Of a stretch of DNA of 64,000 nt, positions 62,971 to 64,000 are shown piece after piece. Where the stretch lies: the NCBI RefSeq assembly GCF_018861005.1, contig NZ_JAHKQL010000001.1, forward strand, positions 1-64,000, given 5' to 3'. The translations under genes were made by a program, and so were the position numbers. The notes below the pieces were generated by a model, which did not search any database, was not told where the DNA came from, and worked only from the letters and a program-made list of their open reading frames with translations. The stretch comes from Polaribacter vadi. Its GTDB lineage: Bacteria; Bacteroidota; Bacteroidia; Flavobacteriales; Flavobacteriaceae. Numbering within the stretch: the first letter of the stretch is position 1; every line of letters starts with the position of its first letter.

Positions 62971-64000
62971 CTAAAAACTCAGACTAAAAACGGTCCCTTC
63001 ATTTTCTACACTATTCACTAAAATTTTCCCCTTGTGTAATAACATGATTTGTTTACAAAGACTTAAGCCTATTCCACTCCCTGTAGATTTACTGGTAAAA
63101 AAGGGTATAAAAATATTTTCCATAATATCTTTGGGTATTCCTGTTCCGTTATCAAAAACTTTAATAATTGTATTGTGGTTTTGGGTTTGAGAAGCTGTAA
63201 TTTTAATTAACGGTTTTTCTTGTTTTTGGCAAGCATCTTTTGCATTTAAGATTAAATTGATTAATACTTGTTCTATTAAATGCACATCAATATCTAGTTG
63301 TAATCTTTTAGAAGAAATTGAAAACTGAATATCAATATTTTTAGCTTTTATTGATGGAGCCATTAACAATTCAATATTATTAAAAAGCTCAGAAACTTGT
63401 GTTTTTTGAAGATTTAAGTTGGTTACTTTACTTAAACTTCTGTAAGTTTTTGCAAATTTTAATAAACCTTGACTTCTGTTTTTTATCGTTTTAATACCTG
63501 CATTTAAATCTTCTACCTCTAAAGAATTTTCATTAGGTTTCTCAATATTTAATTCTAGATTTCTTTGTAAAGTATCTGCTAAAGAAGAAATAGGCGCAAT
63601 AGAATTCATTATTTCGTGTGTCATTACACTTAATAATTTTTTCCAAGCTTCAGATTCGTTTTTATTTAAAGTATTATCAATGTTTTGTAGTACAACTAGT
63701 TTAAAAGAATCTTCTTTTATCTGAAAAATGGTGTCAGAAATTAAAACTTTTAAACGTTCGTTTTGGAGTGCTATTGTAATTGAGTTAGGTTCTCTATTAT
63801 AGGTTTCAAAAATAATATTGTATAATTCTGGTTTTCTATTTTCTACAAAACGAATATTTTTAAATGATGGAAAATCGATAATTTCTTTAAAGGTATCATT
63901 TAGCCATAAAACATCTCCAGTTTCTATATTATAAGCGATAATTCCAACATCAATCATTTCTAAAATTTTTTGCAGATAGATGTATTGTGTTTCGTTTTTA
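62971..64000 (-). CDS. sensor histidine kinase, truncated by the window edge
   Basis: The frame is open to position 64000, so the N-terminus lies outside the window; an ATG at 63957 is internal (the residues before it, KNETQYIYLQKILE, read straight into MIDVGIIAYN, a PAS-like start). Visible parts: a PAS domain (to about residue 110 of the visible part), HisKA with the phospho-acceptor in MTHEIMNSIAPISS, and HATPase_c with LILNAKDACQ, DNGTGIPKD and GSGIGLSLCKQI. The layout resembles NtrY/NtrB-type kinases, which partner sigma-54 activators; the partner is outside the window. Confidence 0.9.
   Translation of the reverse strand, partial: KNETQYIYLQKILEMIDVGIIAYNIETGDVLWLNDTFKEIIDFPSFKNIRFVENRKPELYNIIFETYNREPNSITIALQNERLKVLISDTIFQIKEDSFKLVVLQNIDNTLNKNESEAWKKLLSVMTHEIMNSIAPISSLADTLQRNLELNIEKPNENSLEVEDLNAGIKTIKNRSQGLLKFAKTYRSLSKVTNLNLQKTQVSELFNNIELLMAPSIKAKNIDIQFSISSKRLQLDIDVHLIEQVLINLILNAKDACQKQEKPLIKITASQTQNHNTIIKVFDNGTGIPKDIMENIFIPFFTSKSTGSGIGLSLCKQIMLLHKGKILVNSVENEGTVFSLSF

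Overview
The window looks like chromosomal DNA of a marine Flavobacteriaceae bacterium of the Polaribacter/Tenacibaculum type. Evidence: very AT-rich sequence, TAnnTTTG-type -7 promoter boxes, almost no Shine-Dalgarno sites, a single-chain SecDF, a Por/type IX secretion sorting domain, a SusC-like TonB-dependent receptor, many SxxC lipoproteins and a PL6 polysaccharide lyase. Genus is inference. I saw no rRNA, tRNA, CRISPR array, insertion sequence or prophage.

Layout. 1-6.5 kb: an FAD oxidoreductase, a NarL/LuxR-type two-component system flanked by two near-identical palindromes, a DUF983 protein and an ABC-F ATPase. 6.5-12.5 kb: an isolated PL6 lyase with a LuxR-type regulator, a PLP-dependent deaminase-family enzyme and a LysM glucosaminidase. 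12.5-26.4 kb: housekeeping genes (obg, an hpt-adk fusion, secDF, recQ, mdh, gyrB) with small envelope proteins between them. 26.7-32.5 kb: a porin, a TonB-dependent receptor and an alpha/beta-hydrolase fused to a glycerophosphodiester phosphodiesterase. 32.6-37.8 kb (minus): gatC-gatA-gatB::aspS, in which GatB and aspartyl-tRNA synthetase form one 1111-residue chain. 38.1-45.2 kb (plus): a complete trp operon, trpE-G-D-(small membrane protein)-C-F-B-A. 45.3-54.3 kb: a tricorn-type protease, a T9SS cargo protein, an FKBP isomerase, an amidohydrolase, an M28 peptidase and small membrane proteins. 54.4-64 kb: an outer-membrane barrel/TPR pair divergent from ftsE, two genes overlapping ftsE's end (GT2, 2OG-Fe(II) oxygenase), a GT4 and a truncated histidine kinase.

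The most interesting region is the 660-bp gap between the gat and trp operons (37629-38289). Each operon starts with a short leader peptide rich in the amino acid its operon serves, followed by mutually exclusive RNA hairpins and an intrinsic terminator. The trp leader (38116-38163) has three consecutive Trp codons. The gat-aspS leader (37764-37714, minus) encodes MIMNNNNNNNFNNPNF, ten Asn codons out of sixteen. In both, the left arm of the antiterminator lies just past or next to the leader stop codon, so a ribosome that reaches the stop would mask it. This predicts ribosome-mediated attenuation of an Asn-tRNA(Asn)-forming transamidosome operon by Asn-tRNA supply. The AspRS half carries a His in the position typical of non-discriminating bacterial AspRS, which fits tRNA-dependent Asn synthesis.

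The trp operon also carries three different GTCATT-type palindromic repeats in its internal gaps, one of which supplies the last codons of trpF.
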